From positions 930,001-994,000 of the forward strand of contig NZ_CP059492.1 in NCBI RefSeq assembly GCF_014041995.1: 64,000 nucleotides of DNA. Reading direction: 5' to 3'. How positions within the stretch are numbered: the stretch's first letter is position 1; each line of letters starts with the position of its first letter. The translations under genes were made by a program, and so were the position numbers. Below, in pieces: positions 17,594-26,441 of the stretch. The notes under the pieces were generated by a model. That model was not told the DNA's origin, made no database searches, and saw only the letters and a list, made by a program, of their open reading frames with translations. Source of the DNA: Changpingibacter yushuensis (GTDB lineage: Bacteria > Actinomycetota > Actinomycetes > Actinomycetales > Actinomycetaceae).

Positions 17594-18497
17594 AAAACAC
17601 GTGGACCCAAAAACCCCGAAAAAACCCGCCCCCCAGCGGATTCTTCGCCTTGCTTGCCCATCTCCCACGTGCCACCAGCCTTCCCGAATCACCCCACAAT
17701 TCCTCAGTTTTCTTTCCTTTTCGTCAAGAAATCTTCGTCATGTGGGCTGATGTGCTGGTGGCTTGGGTGTATCGGGCGGCGCAGGTGCTCTTCGCGTGTG
17801 GTCGCTCAGTGCCCCGGGGTGGTTGGTGTCATGGGTGATGGTGAAGCGGGTGTGGGTTGTGGGTTGGGGCGCTGCGCGTGGCGGGGTGTGTGGCGGGGCG
17901 CAGTCCGGAAGAGGTGTGTCATGAGTGGTGTGTGCGGGGGTGGGGTGTGATCGTGGTTCGTGAACAGACGTGCATCAGTGGTGTGGGTGGATGTGCATAT
18001 GGGGTGGGTGTTCGGTGGTGGTGAGGAGTGCGGGCGCAGCCATGTGAACAGATGAGCAGTGGTGGTGCGAGTGGATGATCAGTGATGTGCATGGGTGGTG
18101 TGAAAACACGGGTGATGGTGGGTGATGGAGCTGTACCTACGTGAGCGAATGTGCATCAACATCCTGAACGGATGGTGACAGTGAGTGGAGCGTACAGGTC
18201 ACCCAGCCCGCCATCCGGGATGCCCCACGCTAGAAGAGGAGTGGTCTATCGAACGGTTCGCCCCCAGGGGCGTACCCGAGATGGACACGGTGGCGTGTGA
18301 GTCGGACACAGAGAAACATTCTCTTTCCACAGAGGCCACGTTGGAAAGAGAATGTGCGAGGTGGACGGAGGGCAGGACGGGAAGAATGGCACGCCGGGGC
18401 GTGGCAGTTGGCATGGCGGGGTGGGTGACGCACGCGAGCGAAGCGAGCGTGGCCTACCGGCGAAGTCGGGTGGTTCCGCGCGGGGTTGGGGCGGGGC
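17594..18497 (+). other. 900-bp non-coding region, candidate oriT or replication control region
   Basis: No convincing gene on either strand. From about 17740 to 18180 the plus strand is strongly G/T-rich. It contains imperfect direct repeats: GTGAACAGACGTGCATCAGT near 17958 and GTGAACAGATGAGCAGTGGT near 18043, each followed by a GTGGATG tract, with further GTGCAT-containing pieces to 18170. A perfect 14-bp inverted repeat lies at 18316-18355. Position beside the VirD4 gene fits an origin of transfer, but no nic consensus is recognised. Confidence 0.4.
18316..18355. repeat. Perfect 14-bp inverted repeat, 12-nt loop
   Basis: ACATTCTCTTTCCA at 18316-18329 is mirrored by TGGAAAGAGAATGT at 18342-18355. 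No T-run follows on either strand, so a protein-binding or DNA-processing site is as likely as a terminator. Confidence 0.6.
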
Positions 18498-19010
18498 TTA
18501 GAACTCGTCAGGGTCCCAGTCGGTTTCGGGGTGGCGTTGGATGAGTTCGTCGCGCGTGCCCATGGCTGGGTCTTCGTCCATGATGTCGTCGTCGCGTACG
18601 ACAACGATGGCTCCGATGCGGACGAGGGACTCCATGAAGATGGTGTTGTGTGCGTAGCTGGTGTGGATGACGTTGCCGGTGGGGATGTGGTCTGGCTCGT
18701 ATAGGTCGTCCACGACGATGAGGGGAATGTCCGCTTCCCATTCTTTACCGGCCCACAAGGGTGCGTGACGGTCAGCGACCATGAGTGTTGCGTACTCGTC
18801 GTCGGACAGGTAGCTGTTTTTCTCATCGTCTGCGATGAGACCCCATTGGGCTTCTTCGACATAGGTGAAGAGGGCGCGGCGACGCAGGATGTCGTGTCCT
18901 TCGTAGTCGTCGTCGTGGATGAGGGACGCATGGGTCATGAGGGGTGCGAGTTCCTCCCATCCATAGTTCGAGAATCCGGTACCGGATTCCGTGATGACGA
19001 AAGCTTTCAC
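18498..19010 (-). CDS. Acidic hypothetical protein
   Basis: 170 residues, strongly acidic (several DDD and DEDP runs, end DWDPDEF), without membrane segments. The GTG start has AAGGAG seven bases upstream. No CCGCACAC motif precedes it, and it reads away from the neighbouring small-gene cluster. Highly acidic small proteins of mobile elements are sometimes DNA mimics, but nothing here proves that. Function unknown. Confidence 0.6.
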   Translation of the reverse strand: MKAFVITESGTGFSNYGWEELAPLMTHASLIHDDDYEGHDILRRRALFTYVEEAQWGLIADDEKNSYLSDDEYATLMVADRHAPLWAGKEWEADIPLIVVDDLYEPDHIPTGNVIHTSYAHNTIFMESLVRIGAIVVVRDDDIMDEDPAMGTRDELIQRHPETDWDPDEF

Positions 19011-19088
19011 AAGCAGTCTCCTTTATACGAGGTGTCGGTCTGACGTTTGCAACATTACCGTTGCCCCCGGACACTTACGTGAGCTGTC

Positions 19089-19097
19089 CCGCACACA
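19089..19097 (+). promoter_or_regulatory. CCGCACACA motif of the small-gene cluster
   Basis: Followed after 6 nt by GTG at 19104, which opens an 11-codon leader frame whose stop overlaps the ATG of the next gene. It is the likely promoter of the five small plus-strand genes to 19963. Confidence 0.5.
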
Positions 19098-19103
19098 GAG
19101 GAA

Positions 19104-19139
19104 GTGACCACCTTCCTACCGATGCGAGGCTCCTCATGA
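19104..19139 (+). CDS. 11-residue leader peptide overlapping the next start
   Basis: GTG six bases after the motif, encoding MTTFLPMRGSS, with TGA overlapping the ATG at 19136 (ATGA). The downstream gene has only a weak ribosome site, so translation of this leaderless mini-ORF may deliver ribosomes to it. Confidence 0.4.
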   Translation: MTTFLPMRGSS

Positions 19140-19306
19140 GTCAGACGACTCTTCTACTCCTTGCCATTCTTGGCGACATCCTCACAGGGATCGCCACTGT
19201 TGGCTCCATCCTGGTCTCGGCGGCAATCGTTCTCGCCATCTTCGCAGCCGCCATCTATGTCATCAAGGACTCCCTCTTCCCACGCGATGTCGACGATGAC
19301 ATGTGA
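19136..19306 (+). CDS. 56-residue single- or double-span membrane peptide
   Basis: Two adjoining hydrophobic stretches (about 5-20 and 23-43) followed by KDSLFPRDVDDDM. The first of a run of very small genes, each overlapping or touching the next. No family recognised; holin-like size but no other support. Confidence 0.5.
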   Translation: MSQTTLLLLAILGDILTGIATVGSILVSAAIVLAIFAAAIYVIKDSLFPRDVDDDM

Positions 19307-19499
19307 AGCGGTAGCGATCATCCTCGCCCATAGGCGAGTCGATGGGGTGAAGATACAACTCGAAGAGATCCCTACCCATGGTTTTCGTGTTGTCGTTTCA
19401 ACACGAACCCACACCCATATGTGGGCGTTCGTCTCCCGCGAGCGAGCCACCCACGACTACAACAGGCGCGTGGCAAACATGGAGAGGTCGTTGTCGTGA
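19296..19499 (+). CDS. Small hypothetical protein
   Basis: 67 residues. The ATG lies inside the end of the preceding gene, and the stop overlaps the next ATG (TGATG). Basic, with a beta-rich middle (VKIQLEEI, FRVVVSTRTHTH). Function unknown. Confidence 0.45.
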   Translation: MTCEAVAIILAHRRVDGVKIQLEEIPTHGFRVVVSTRTHTHMWAFVSRERATHDYNRRVANMERSLS

Positions 19500-19699
19500 T
19501 GTGGCGCCGGGGTGCGAAAAAGCTGACACACCTACCCGGATACGGAAGCGCTGACACACCCACATTCTCTGGAGTTGACCTGACCGACGCGCAAGCACGT
19601 GCCCTCACCGACGCCAGATACATCACCAGGGCACTCGCCCCGTGCCGGCGTGCGCGGAACTGGTCTCCCGCACACATCTTCCTTGTAGGACTCACCTGA
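19499..19699 (+). CDS. Small hypothetical basic protein
   Basis: 66 residues, translationally coupled to the previous gene, with GGAGAGG about 15 bases upstream. It contains GVDLTDAQARALTDARYI, a helix-like stretch. No family recognised. Confidence 0.45.
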   Translation: MWRRGAKKLTHLPGYGSADTPTFSGVDLTDAQARALTDARYITRALAPCRRARNWSPAHIFLVGLT

Positions 19700-19716
19700 T
19701 ACGAAAGAAGCACACC

Positions 19717-19809
19717 ATGATCGCTTTCCTTGCCGGACTCATCATCGGCACCAATCTCGGTATTGTCATCCTCGCTGTCCTGAAGGCGGGTTCGAGCCAT
19801 GACGAATGA
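19717..19809 (+). CDS. 30-residue membrane peptide
   Basis: A single hydrophobic helix (IAFLAGLIIGTNLGIVILAV) with a short polar end, preceded by GAAAGAAG. Its stop lies within the next gene. Such peptides are often missed; coupling to its neighbours supports it. Confidence 0.45.
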   Translation: MIAFLAGLIIGTNLGIVILAVLKAGSSHDE

Positions 19810-19963
19810 CGACAAGGACGCAACTGTCGCCAGAATCTTCGCACACTTCGACGAAGCAACGGGTGAATGTATCCGCCACAGGTGGGTGCCAACCGACGGC
19901 ATCCTTGTGTGTCAGTTCTGCAAGGCCGAACACTCCGATTGGGACGTACGCACCGTATGGTGA
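19799..19963 (+). CDS. 54-residue zinc-ribbon-like protein
   Basis: The ATG overlaps the preceding mini-gene. It contains CIRHRW and CQFCKAEH, giving Cys and His pairs that could bind zinc. The stop lies on the left arm of a terminator hairpin. Function unknown. Confidence 0.5.
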   Translation: MTNDDKDATVARIFAHFDEATGECIRHRWVPTDGILVCQFCKAEHSDWDVRTVW

Positions 19964-19995
19964 GACACCCTCACTCATCGTGTGGGGGTGTCTCA
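19961..19995. terminator. Bidirectional hairpin between converging genes
   Basis: TGAGACACCC and GGGTGTCTCA form a perfect 10-bp stem around a 15-nt loop between two converging stops, the usual place for a shared terminator. Confidence 0.65.
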
Positions 19996-19996
19996 T

Positions 19997-21133
19997 TCAC
20001 TCGCGTGGGCTGAGGCGGGGACGCACGAGGATGGTCTGCTTGGTGCCCTTGTACTCTTCATGATCTTTGACCGTGCCGGTCAGCGACACCTCATCATCAA
20101 CTGAGACCTCCCACGCCCACGACGCACTCGTAAACATGGTGAGAACATCCCCGGACCCAACGTGAAGGGTGATGACGCGGCGACTCGTGTCGTAGAGTCC
20201 GGCAATCGTACCCACCCGAGCGACACGGCCGCGCACATGTACTGTCTGTCCAACCTCACCGATGTACTGGGAGTGGTAGGTGGGACCGGCAACGCGAGCA
20301 CGGGGCGTTATAGATGCACCGGCAACTGCCATGGCGATCTGACGGTAGCTGACGAACTCGGAGGAAAGAACAACCCGCAGGTTCGCAAGAAAACCTGTCG
20401 CCTCATCACTGATCTGGGCAACAATTGCGTCGATACGTGACTGGACGGCCGCTTCACTGCCATAGATAGGTGCCAGGGTCGCGTTGAGATCGTCAGCACC
20501 TTTCGACCACGACACGATTGTCATGACCGTGCCGAATGTGGAGTTTTCACTTTCGCGCGAGTGATACCCCCATGTGTCGGCGGCGGCGAACGCGATACGG
20601 GCAATGTCGACAACCCGGTAGGTGGTGGTGAGCCCTTGTCCGCGTGTGTCGAACGTGCGGGTGAACTCATCCTCAAAGAGGAGAACGGGGAATACGGTGC
20701 GACCGAGGAAGTCGTTCATACAGGTCTTACCAACCTGCATGAGGGTGCCGTCTTCACGGCGTAACAGGTAGGTGTGGGTGCGGCGTCGGTTCGTGTGGCA
20801 GTGTTCGCAGATGCCCGCCACAAGGGCGTCGTTGACGATGTCGCTCGTGTCCGCCCCGGGGACGGCCCGCACGACAACCGAGTCTCCGACAGTATCGACG
20901 GCTGCGACAAACGTGTAACCCCCATAGTGGGGAGCCTGCCCGGTGATCGTGACGTCGAAGCCCGCGATCGTGTAGGACTGGTCGCCAGCATTGGTCACCT
21001 CGCGGGTGGTGGGAACCGCCTCCACCCAGACACTGCCGGCATAGCCTTTGCGTGCGGCACGTTTCATGATGTCGTCAACCTTCTTGCGGGTGCGAGCCAG
21101 TTCGGTCTCCGTCAAGAAGTACGTCATCGCCAT
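19997..21133 (-). CDS. Phage/plasmid-type protein with a zinc-knuckle-like cluster and OB-like C-terminus
   Basis: 378 residues. A Cys/His cluster, CEHCHTNRRRTHTYLL, occurs near 110-125, with VGKTCMNDFLG near 133-143; this Cys-rich pair recurs in actinophage and plasmid proteins of unknown role. The last 100 residues (VGQTVHVRGRVARVG through VSLTGTVKDHEEYKGT) have the rhythm of an OB fold, suggesting single-stranded nucleic-acid binding. The ATG at 21133 is preceded by GAAAGG and, 32 nt further up, by the CCGCACACT motif. Function inferred only. Confidence 0.6.
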   Translation of the reverse strand: MAMTYFLTETELARTRKKVDDIMKRAARKGYAGSVWVEAVPTTREVTNAGDQSYTIAGFDVTITGQAPHYGGYTFVAAVDTVGDSVVVRAVPGADTSDIVNDALVAGICEHCHTNRRRTHTYLLRREDGTLMQVGKTCMNDFLGRTVFPVLLFEDEFTRTFDTRGQGLTTTYRVVDIARIAFAAADTWGYHSRESENSTFGTVMTIVSWSKGADDLNATLAPIYGSEAAVQSRIDAIVAQISDEATGFLANLRVVLSSEFVSYRQIAMAVAGASITPRARVAGPTYHSQYIGEVGQTVHVRGRVARVGTIAGLYDTSRRVITLHVGSGDVLTMFTSASWAWEVSVDDEVSLTGTVKDHEEYKGTKQTILVRPRLSPRE

Positions 21134-21165
21134 GTCATCAACCTTTCGTTCGTGGTTGATGACTC

Positions 21166-21174
21166 AGTGTGCGG
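21166..21174 (-). promoter_or_regulatory. CCGCACACT motif upstream of the OB-like protein gene
   Basis: Motif with a 32-nt leader containing a ribosome site before the ATG at 21133; a leadered variant of the element promoter. Confidence 0.5.
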
Positions 21175-21318
21175 GCGTGTCTCACAGTGGAGTCTATGCG
21201 GTGGCAGTGGCGTGTGTTCGCGATCATGAGACCATTGCCAAAACTGTCCGAAGAATGTTTACGATGAATGAACCGACCTGTGTAAGACTGAAGACGAACG
21301 TAGGTGAAGGAAGGAATC

Positions 21319-21696
21319 ATGGACGACCAGATCGAACGGACGGCCCATGGCCGTTTCACTGGAGAGTTCGTTGTGCGTGGTGACATTGATGTCGTGCGAC
21401 CCGCGTATGAGGAGTTCCGAAGCGCTCTTGCTCAAGAAGGGGTGAATGCCCACGACACAGGTGTCGAAGAGGCGTTGGCGTATTTCGAGCCGAACTTCTA
21501 TGGCCCGGGGCAAAGCTCCATCGAAGCATCCATCGAAGCCTATGGAGTCTCCATGTCCGATGTTGAAAAGAAGGCTAGAGACCTGATCGCACGTGTTGTG
21601 AAGAAACTCGGGATCACTCTTGTTGGCGATGATGGGACGGGTCGCGACAACTCGCGCGACTATGAAGAGTTCGCAAGCTATCTCATCTCAGCGTGA
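21319..21696 (+). CDS. Hypothetical soluble protein of the defence island
   Basis: 125 residues. The ATG at 21319 is preceded by GAAGGAA. Mixed alpha/beta, acidic, no known motif. It starts the plus-strand pair next to the restriction genes and lacks the element motif, like the rest of the island. Confidence 0.55.
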   Translation: MDDQIERTAHGRFTGEFVVRGDIDVVRPAYEEFRSALAQEGVNAHDTGVEEALAYFEPNFYGPGQSSIEASIEAYGVSMSDVEKKARDLIARVVKKLGITLVGDDGTGRDNSRDYEEFASYLISA

Positions 21697-21714
21697 GATT
21701 CTGCCGTACGGCTG

Positions 21715-22584
21715 ATGAAGACTAAGGATCGTTCCCGATCGGACAAGGTGCGTGACCGCAATCGCCGCGTGGTCTCGTTCGTCAATCACGTGAGTGACCG
21801 TGTGTGGTCATTCTTGGCGCTTGCGGCAACGCTCATCTTGACGGTTGTGCCACTCGTTATCGAGAGCGCACCCAAACTACTCTTCATGGTTGTTGGCGTC
21901 ATCGCCCTTGGTAGTGGATTGCTCGCTGCCAAACAGGAGCGGTCGACAAACGAGTTGGTGGAAGAGAATACCGAGCTCTGCAAAGAGATGGAGTTCGGGC
22001 GGCAGGTAATTGGTGAAACAATTGAGATTCTCTTAGAGAACATATGCCGAGAGGCTGATTCGTGGAACTCTAATTGCCGGGCCACAGTCTATGTACATAA
22101 GAACTCGCTTGGCGAGCATCCGATCAGCGCCAGTGGAAGCCTTGTTCCGGTCGCGCGCACATCTTTCAACCCGAACCTGAAAAGGAAGGGCAGGGCTGAG
22201 TATCCCGACAATGTGGGTTTTGTGGGTGCAACCTGGGAACAGGGCTTTACATCAGCAAGCTTCGAAAGTACGAACGAACTATTGCTCGTCAAGTTGTACA
22301 CCAAGCGGGTGAGAAAATGGCCATCCCACATCAAACCTCTCGATGAGGCAACCGCCAGCGCTTTGACAATGAAATCCAGCAAGCTCATCGGAATCAGGAT
22401 CGACGCACACCATAGAGCAAACATCGGTGTTGTCATGTTTGAGAGCTTGTCCAAAGACGATTTTCAGCAAGTGGACGAAAACACGCTCCGGGATAGTAAG
22501 GAAATCCACGTCCTCCAGAAACTCTTGGATGGCTATCGGCCATACCTAGACCACGTCAGCGAAGGGCATGAACCGATCACCTGA
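21715..22584 (+). CDS. Two-span membrane protein with a possible GAF-like sensor domain
   Basis: 289 residues. Two membrane helices (about 30-47 and 52-72) are followed by a coiled stretch (NELVEENTELCKEMEF) and a soluble domain with alternating strands (IGIRIDAHHRANIGVVMFES). The layout of two helices, coil and GAF-like domain is common in small membrane sensors. No effector domain is fused. It lies immediately before the restriction endonuclease on the opposite strand, so a defence-associated role is possible but unproven. Confidence 0.45.
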   Translation: MKTKDRSRSDKVRDRNRRVVSFVNHVSDRVWSFLALAATLILTVVPLVIESAPKLLFMVVGVIALGSGLLAAKQERSTNELVEENTELCKEMEFGRQVIGETIEILLENICREADSWNSNCRATVYVHKNSLGEHPISASGSLVPVARTSFNPNLKRKGRAEYPDNVGFVGATWEQGFTSASFESTNELLLVKLYTKRVRKWPSHIKPLDEATASALTMKSSKLIGIRIDAHHRANIGVVMFESLSKDDFQQVDENTLRDSKEIHVLQKLLDGYRPYLDHVSEGHEPIT

Positions 22585-22610
22585 CGGGATGCTGGTGGGT
22601 GTCGGGGGGC

Positions 22611-23474
22611 TTATATGGCCAAGTCCAACGGCAAGTCAGCAATGTCTTTGAGACGATTACCCGAAACAAGAGTGTCGAGCATGGATGAGGCTTCATCGTT
22701 GCCCAGCTTCTCCACGCCACGTTGAAGCTCCGGCAACGCGAAATGGTAGACAGCGTCGATGTCGCCCGTCCCCAAAGCGAGCGAAGCTAGGCGAGACGGT
22801 GAGGGCTCAGCCGTGACAACGCAGATGTGCGGCGTGCGGCCCTTCCGATTGCGGATGAGACTGAGAGCTTCCGATCGTGCATTTTGTGCGCGGTCGGAGC
22901 GTAAGGTCCACTTGCACGAGACAACGGCATGGACGATGTTCTCGGGATGATAGTCCGCGCGGATGCTGGCACCAGTCCCAGCCTTGTCGTCGACGAGGAA
23001 CTCGTCACGGTTGATGACACTGTCGGGCTCAGGGGCTCGCACAACAACAACATCGGGGCTGATCGAATACGAGTTACCCAAGACGGTTGAGAGCGTGGGA
23101 TCCTTCTTGACCGCGTCAGCCAGACTGTCCAAATGGAGGTAGGGGGAATACTTGGCAAGCTGATACTCCGAGCGCGACGACCCGAAGTTTGTCACCGTCC
23201 ATGCGCCGGGCCGGATAGCTTGCAGGTGGGGAAAGACTGCTGTAACAAAACCAGCAACCGCATCCTCAAACAATTTGCCGGCGTGCTGTCCATCGTGTTT
23301 GACCGCAACTTGACTGGCACCGAGTTCCTCAGCGATACAGGCCGCAATCATCCGTGATGAACGCTGAGACCGATCCGCATTCGACGCAACACCCTTAGCA
23401 TCAAGCGAGAGCGTGTGATCGGTGACGAGACGTGTGTGGAAGGCCGCGCGTTCTTGAGAGAGCCAGGCGGTCAT
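22611..23474 (-). CDS. NgoMIV-type Type II restriction endonuclease
   Basis: 287 residues. The segment SCKWTLRSDRAQN (186-198) is characteristic of the NgoMIV family. Residues placed like the NgoMIV catalytic set are present: Glu70, Asp141 (SPDVVVV), Ser186 and Lys188, and Glu202, each within one position of the published NgoMIV numbering as I remember it. NgoMIV cuts GCCGGC, so the same or a related site is likely. The ATG at 23474 overlaps the stop of the adjacent C5 methyltransferase (ATGA), so modification is translated first, as in safe restriction-modification operons. Confidence 0.85.
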   Translation of the reverse strand: MTAWLSQERAAFHTRLVTDHTLSLDAKGVASNADRSQRSSRMIAACIAEELGASQVAVKHDGQHAGKLFEDAVAGFVTAVFPHLQAIRPGAWTVTNFGSSRSEYQLAKYSPYLHLDSLADAVKKDPTLSTVLGNSYSISPDVVVVRAPEPDSVINRDEFLVDDKAGTGASIRADYHPENIVHAVVSCKWTLRSDRAQNARSEALSLIRNRKGRTPHICVVTAEPSPSRLASLALGTGDIDAVYHFALPELQRGVEKLGNDEASSMLDTLVSGNRLKDIADLPLDLAI

Positions 23475-24424
23475 GCGCACCGACGATTCTCGCTCGCCGC
23501 GACCGACAATGCCGCGTTGATAGCCGTTCCCACCGCACAGGCAACAGGGGGAGGAAAAGCATTACCCACTTGCCGGTAGGCGTTTGTTTTGGCTCCAGTG
23601 AAGACCCAATCGGCAGGGAATCCTTGAATGCGGGCTGCCATCTCAACGGTCAGACGCGGCATCCCGACAAAGTCGCGTTCGGGTGCTTCCTGGGCGATTG
23701 TCTTGCCATCAACACCCAGTGCCGCCCACGCACGCTTGGCACGCGTTGGACCAAGGTCAGGCCCACCATGTTTCTTCGAACCACCAACAAGAGTAGGAGC
23801 GATCGAATCGGCTTGCTCAGCCCACTTTCGTGCACCCCTCCACCCGTTGGCACCCATGAGCGCACCCAAAGTCTGTCCAACAGTCGGGGCAGGTTCCACC
23901 GACGCAGTGGGCCACACGAACGGTGCTTGGTCATTGCGCATCGCCACAAAGACGACACGGGGACGAAGCTGGGGGACACCGAAGTCACTCGCATTCAACA
24001 AACGCCACTGTGGGGAGTAACCGAGCTCGCGAAGTTGATTCTCCACATCCCTGCGGTACGTCTCGAAAGCAATGTCCAACAATCCACGAACGTTCTCCAA
24101 CATGACCGCGCGCGGACGAATAACCCCGACAATCTCGATGGCCCGAGGAAACAAATCGCGCTCATCGTCTCCGCCCAACTGGAGACCCGCCTTCGAAAAC
24201 GGCGGGCACGGAACTCCACCAGCCAAAAGGTCAACACCCACGAAAGGCGTCGGATCCCACGTATGCAAATCCTCCTCGACAACATTCCATCCGGGACGGT
24301 TCGTCCGAAGAGTCGTGCACGCATGATGGTCATTCTCGACAAGAGCCACATGCTCAAAGCCCGCCATCTCAAGACCCAAGGCTTGTCCACCACCACCAGA
24401 ACAAATCTCCACCGAAGTCATCAT
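23471..24424 (-). CDS. C5-cytosine DNA methyltransferase, partner of the NgoMIV-like nuclease
   Basis: 317 residues. The C5-MTase motifs appear in order: motif I SGGGGQALGLEMAGF, motif IV GGVPCPPFS with the catalytic Cys73, motif VI ENV near 110, motif VIII PQLRPRV and motif X RQVGNAFPPPVA. The stop overlaps the ATG of the nuclease, so it most likely protects the same site (probably GCCGGC by analogy with NgoMIV). The short target-recognition region fits a compact Type II enzyme. No CCGCACAC motif precedes it, which suits cargo with its own control. Confidence 0.9.
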   Translation of the reverse strand: MMTSVEICSGGGGQALGLEMAGFEHVALVENDHHACTTLRTNRPGWNVVEEDLHTWDPTPFVGVDLLAGGVPCPPFSKAGLQLGGDDERDLFPRAIEIVGVIRPRAVMLENVRGLLDIAFETYRRDVENQLRELGYSPQWRLLNASDFGVPQLRPRVVFVAMRNDQAPFVWPTASVEPAPTVGQTLGALMGANGWRGARKWAEQADSIAPTLVGGSKKHGGPDLGPTRAKRAWAALGVDGKTIAQEAPERDFVGMPRLTVEMAARIQGFPADWVFTGAKTNAYRQVGNAFPPPVACAVGTAINAALSVAASENRRCA

Positions 24425-24442
24425 GGGCTTAACAATACCCAG

Positions 24443-25492
24443 TCACCAGGTCACATTTTCCCGAGACACGAGGTCCAGGCGTGGCAGATAGGGAACCATA
24501 CTTTGAGCAATCAACCGCACAGCAGGAACAACCACACTGTTACCAAACTGACGGTACGCCTGCGTATCCGACACCGGAATGACAAACGAGTCCTCAAAAC
24601 CCATGAGCCGAGCACATTCACGCGGAGTGAGCCGACGAGGATTCTTCCCACCCTGCCCCACAAGAATCTCCGACCCATCCTTGTAATAGCGAGCCGACAA
24701 CGTACGAGCCACATCCTCCGGACCAACCAACCCAAACCCAAACCCATTACCGGCAGCCCTGTGCTTAGCAGCATGATTCTGCAACCACGCCCACAACCGA
24801 TCCGACAGGGTGTACGTGTCACTCACCCTCGCCTGCGCACCCTGCGTATACGGATACTCGACACCCTCAGAACCATCCTGCGGATGCAAAACACTCGCCA
24901 ACACCGAACGCTCAGACGGCAACACAAGAGAGTTCACATCGAAACCTGTCTCCTCCCGGAACCCCACAATGTAAATGCGCTCGCGGTGTTGGGGGACGAA
25001 GAGTCCGCCGTCGATAACCCGGTAGGAGATGTGGTAGCCGAGTTCTTCTGTCAGGGTGCGCAGGATGATTCTGAAAGTGCGTCCGTGGTCGTGAGAGACG
25101 AGATTCTTCACGTTCTCGAGAAAGAATGCCATGGGTCGTTTCGCGTCGATGATGCGTGCCACCTCGAAGAAGAGTGTCCCTTGAGTTTCATCCCGAAACC
25201 CGGTGGGCCTACCCAGTGAGTTTTTTGTGGAGACACCAGCGGTGGAGAAGGGTTGGCATGGGAAGCCTGCTAACAACACGTCGTGGTCGGGGATACTCTC
25301 GGCTTCGACCTGCGTGATGTCACCGGCAATGGGAGCATCCTGGCCAAAGTTGGCCACATACGTCTGGACGGAGTACTTGTTCCATTCGCTGGTGAACACG
25401 CATGTTCCACCAGCATCCTGGAATCCTCGCCGGATTCCGCCGATACCAGCGAACAAGTCGATGAAGGTGAATGTGTCCTGACTATGCGGCAC
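24443..25492 (-). CDS. C5-cytosine DNA methyltransferase, Dcm/EcoRII-like
   Basis: About 349 residues from the GTG at 25492, which has GGAAGG eight bases upstream; a GTG at 25501 is in frame but too close to that site. Motifs: [12 protein letters not shown] (I), GFPCQPFS with Cys79 (IV), ENV (VI), QHRERI (VIII), [10 protein letters not shown] (X). The target region ([11 protein letters not shown], then [12 protein letters not shown]) closely resembles Dcm/M.EcoRII-type enzymes, which modify CCWGG. No matching nuclease is nearby, so it is probably an orphan methylase. Synonymous codon choice changes abruptly near 24975 within the gene. Confidence 0.88.
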   Translation of the reverse strand: MPHSQDTFTFIDLFAGIGGIRRGFQDAGGTCVFTSEWNKYSVQTYVANFGQDAPIAGDITQVEAESIPDHDVLLAGFPCQPFSTAGVSTKNSLGRPTGFRDETQGTLFFEVARIIDAKRPMAFFLENVKNLVSHDHGRTFRIILRTLTEELGYHISYRVIDGGLFVPQHRERIYIVGFREETGFDVNSLVLPSERSVLASVLHPQDGSEGVEYPYTQGAQARVSDTYTLSDRLWAWLQNHAAKHRAAGNGFGFGLVGPEDVARTLSARYYKDGSEILVGQGGKNPRRLTPRECARLMGFEDSFVIPVSDTQAYRQFGNSVVVPAVRLIAQSMVPYLPRLDLVSRENVTW

Positions 25493-25614
25493 GTGTGTCA
25501 CCTTCCATGTGTCGGTGGTTGTTGAATGCCAAAATCCTGCGCGAGTCCGATAGTGCTTTCTTCATCAGGACCCCGGCACGTCATGTGCATTAAGTGGCAC
25601 GGTCTTTTCCTGCA

Positions 25615-26091
25615 TTACTCGTTCGCGTCCTTGATGAAGACGAGCCACAAGGTGCGGGCCTGCTTGCCCGATCGGGTCCCATACAGGGGTCGGTGGGGTG
25701 TCAATGCTAAAACATCCCTCACTGGGATCGCATACTCGTTCCATTTGAAGACGAGAGTCCCGCACGGCTTCACGACACGGAAACACTCAGAAAAACCGGC
25801 TTTCAGATCATCGCGCCAGGTTCGACCTAGGACACCGTACTTTGCGGCCATCGTGGAACGTGCTCCCAGATTGGTGAGGTGAGGCGGGTCGAACACGACG
25901 TGATAGAACGACTCATCCTCGAAAGGTAGATGGCGAAAATCCATGACCATGTCAGGATGGACAGACAAGACTCGCCCGTCATCAATGCGTACCTGTTCGT
26001 CGCGGATGTCGCCGAAGATAGCCCGATCATCGGACTTATCGAACCACATCATGCGGCTGCCGCAACATGGGTCGAGGACTGGAGGATTCAT
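25615..26091 (-). CDS. Class I SAM-dependent methyltransferase, phage/plasmid type
   Basis: 158 residues. DPCCGSRMMW at the N-terminus is the SAM-binding motif I variant seen in phage-encoded DNA methylases. FDPPHL near residue 67 is a DPPx catalytic motif IV, and GTLVFKWNE near 112 is typical of the same small family. It likely modifies adenine or cytosine amino groups in DNA; the target is unknown. Its ATG overlaps the stop of the coiled-coil gene behind it. Confidence 0.7.
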   Translation of the reverse strand: MNPPVLDPCCGSRMMWFDKSDDRAIFGDIRDEQVRIDDGRVLSVHPDMVMDFRHLPFEDESFYHVVFDPPHLTNLGARSTMAAKYGVLGRTWRDDLKAGFSECFRVVKPCGTLVFKWNEYAIPVRDVLALTPHRPLYGTRSGKQARTLWLVFIKDANE

Positions 26092-26357
26092 ACGTACTGA
26101 TCGTGCAGTTCGAGGAACTGAAGGAAGGCCCGTGAGTCTTCCTCGATCCCCTTGAGTGCCGCGTCACGGGCACGCCGCCGGTCAAGCTCCTGACGCATAA
26201 GATCGGAGTCTCGGGTGATGAGTCCGATCTGTTCCCGGTCTAGCTTGCGATCATGGCGCAGTTGGGCGTTCTCGGCTTCGAGTTGCTCATAGGTGGGCTT
26301 GGTGGGGGAGGCGTGTTTGGCGCTCATGGGGGAGGCTTCCTCGTAAGAGTGTGACAT
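26088..26357 (-). CDS. Coiled-coil protein upstream of the small methyltransferase
   Basis: 89 residues, mostly one charged coiled coil (YEQLEAENAQLRHDRKLD onward). The ATG at 26357 lies 12 nt after a CCGCACACT motif. The stop overlaps the methyltransferase ATG. It could be an oligomerising partner of the methylase; function unknown. Confidence 0.6.
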   Translation of the reverse strand: MSHSYEEASPMSAKHASPTKPTYEQLEAENAQLRHDRKLDREQIGLITRDSDLMRQELDRRRARDAALKGIEEDSRAFLQFLELHDQYV

Positions 26358-26369
26358 GGACGTCCAGAT

Positions 26370-26378
26370 AGTGTGCGG
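26370..26378 (-). promoter_or_regulatory. CCGCACACT motif, 12 nt before the coiled-coil gene
   Basis: Followed by 12 nt (ATCTGGACGTCC) and ATG, the same spacing and TCC-ATG context as the copy at 26693. Confidence 0.5.
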
Positions 26379-26441
26379 GCGAGCAAAGGCTCGTATGCGG
26401 GCAGGTGGCTACAGGTCTTGCCACCATTCGGTGCTGCGGGC

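Noticed and set aside
17595-17699. N-terminal extension of the coupling ATPase to 17699
   Set aside because: It would cover the promoter motif; the ATG at 17576 has the exact 8-nt spacing seen elsewhere.
18430-18450. CGAGCGAAGCGAGCG repeat as an attachment site
   Set aside because: This short palindromic-looking string is common in GC-rich genomes and has no second copy or integrase here.
23432-25219. 595-codon plus-strand frame
   Set aside because: Antisense to two methyltransferase genes with complete motifs; no domain of its own.
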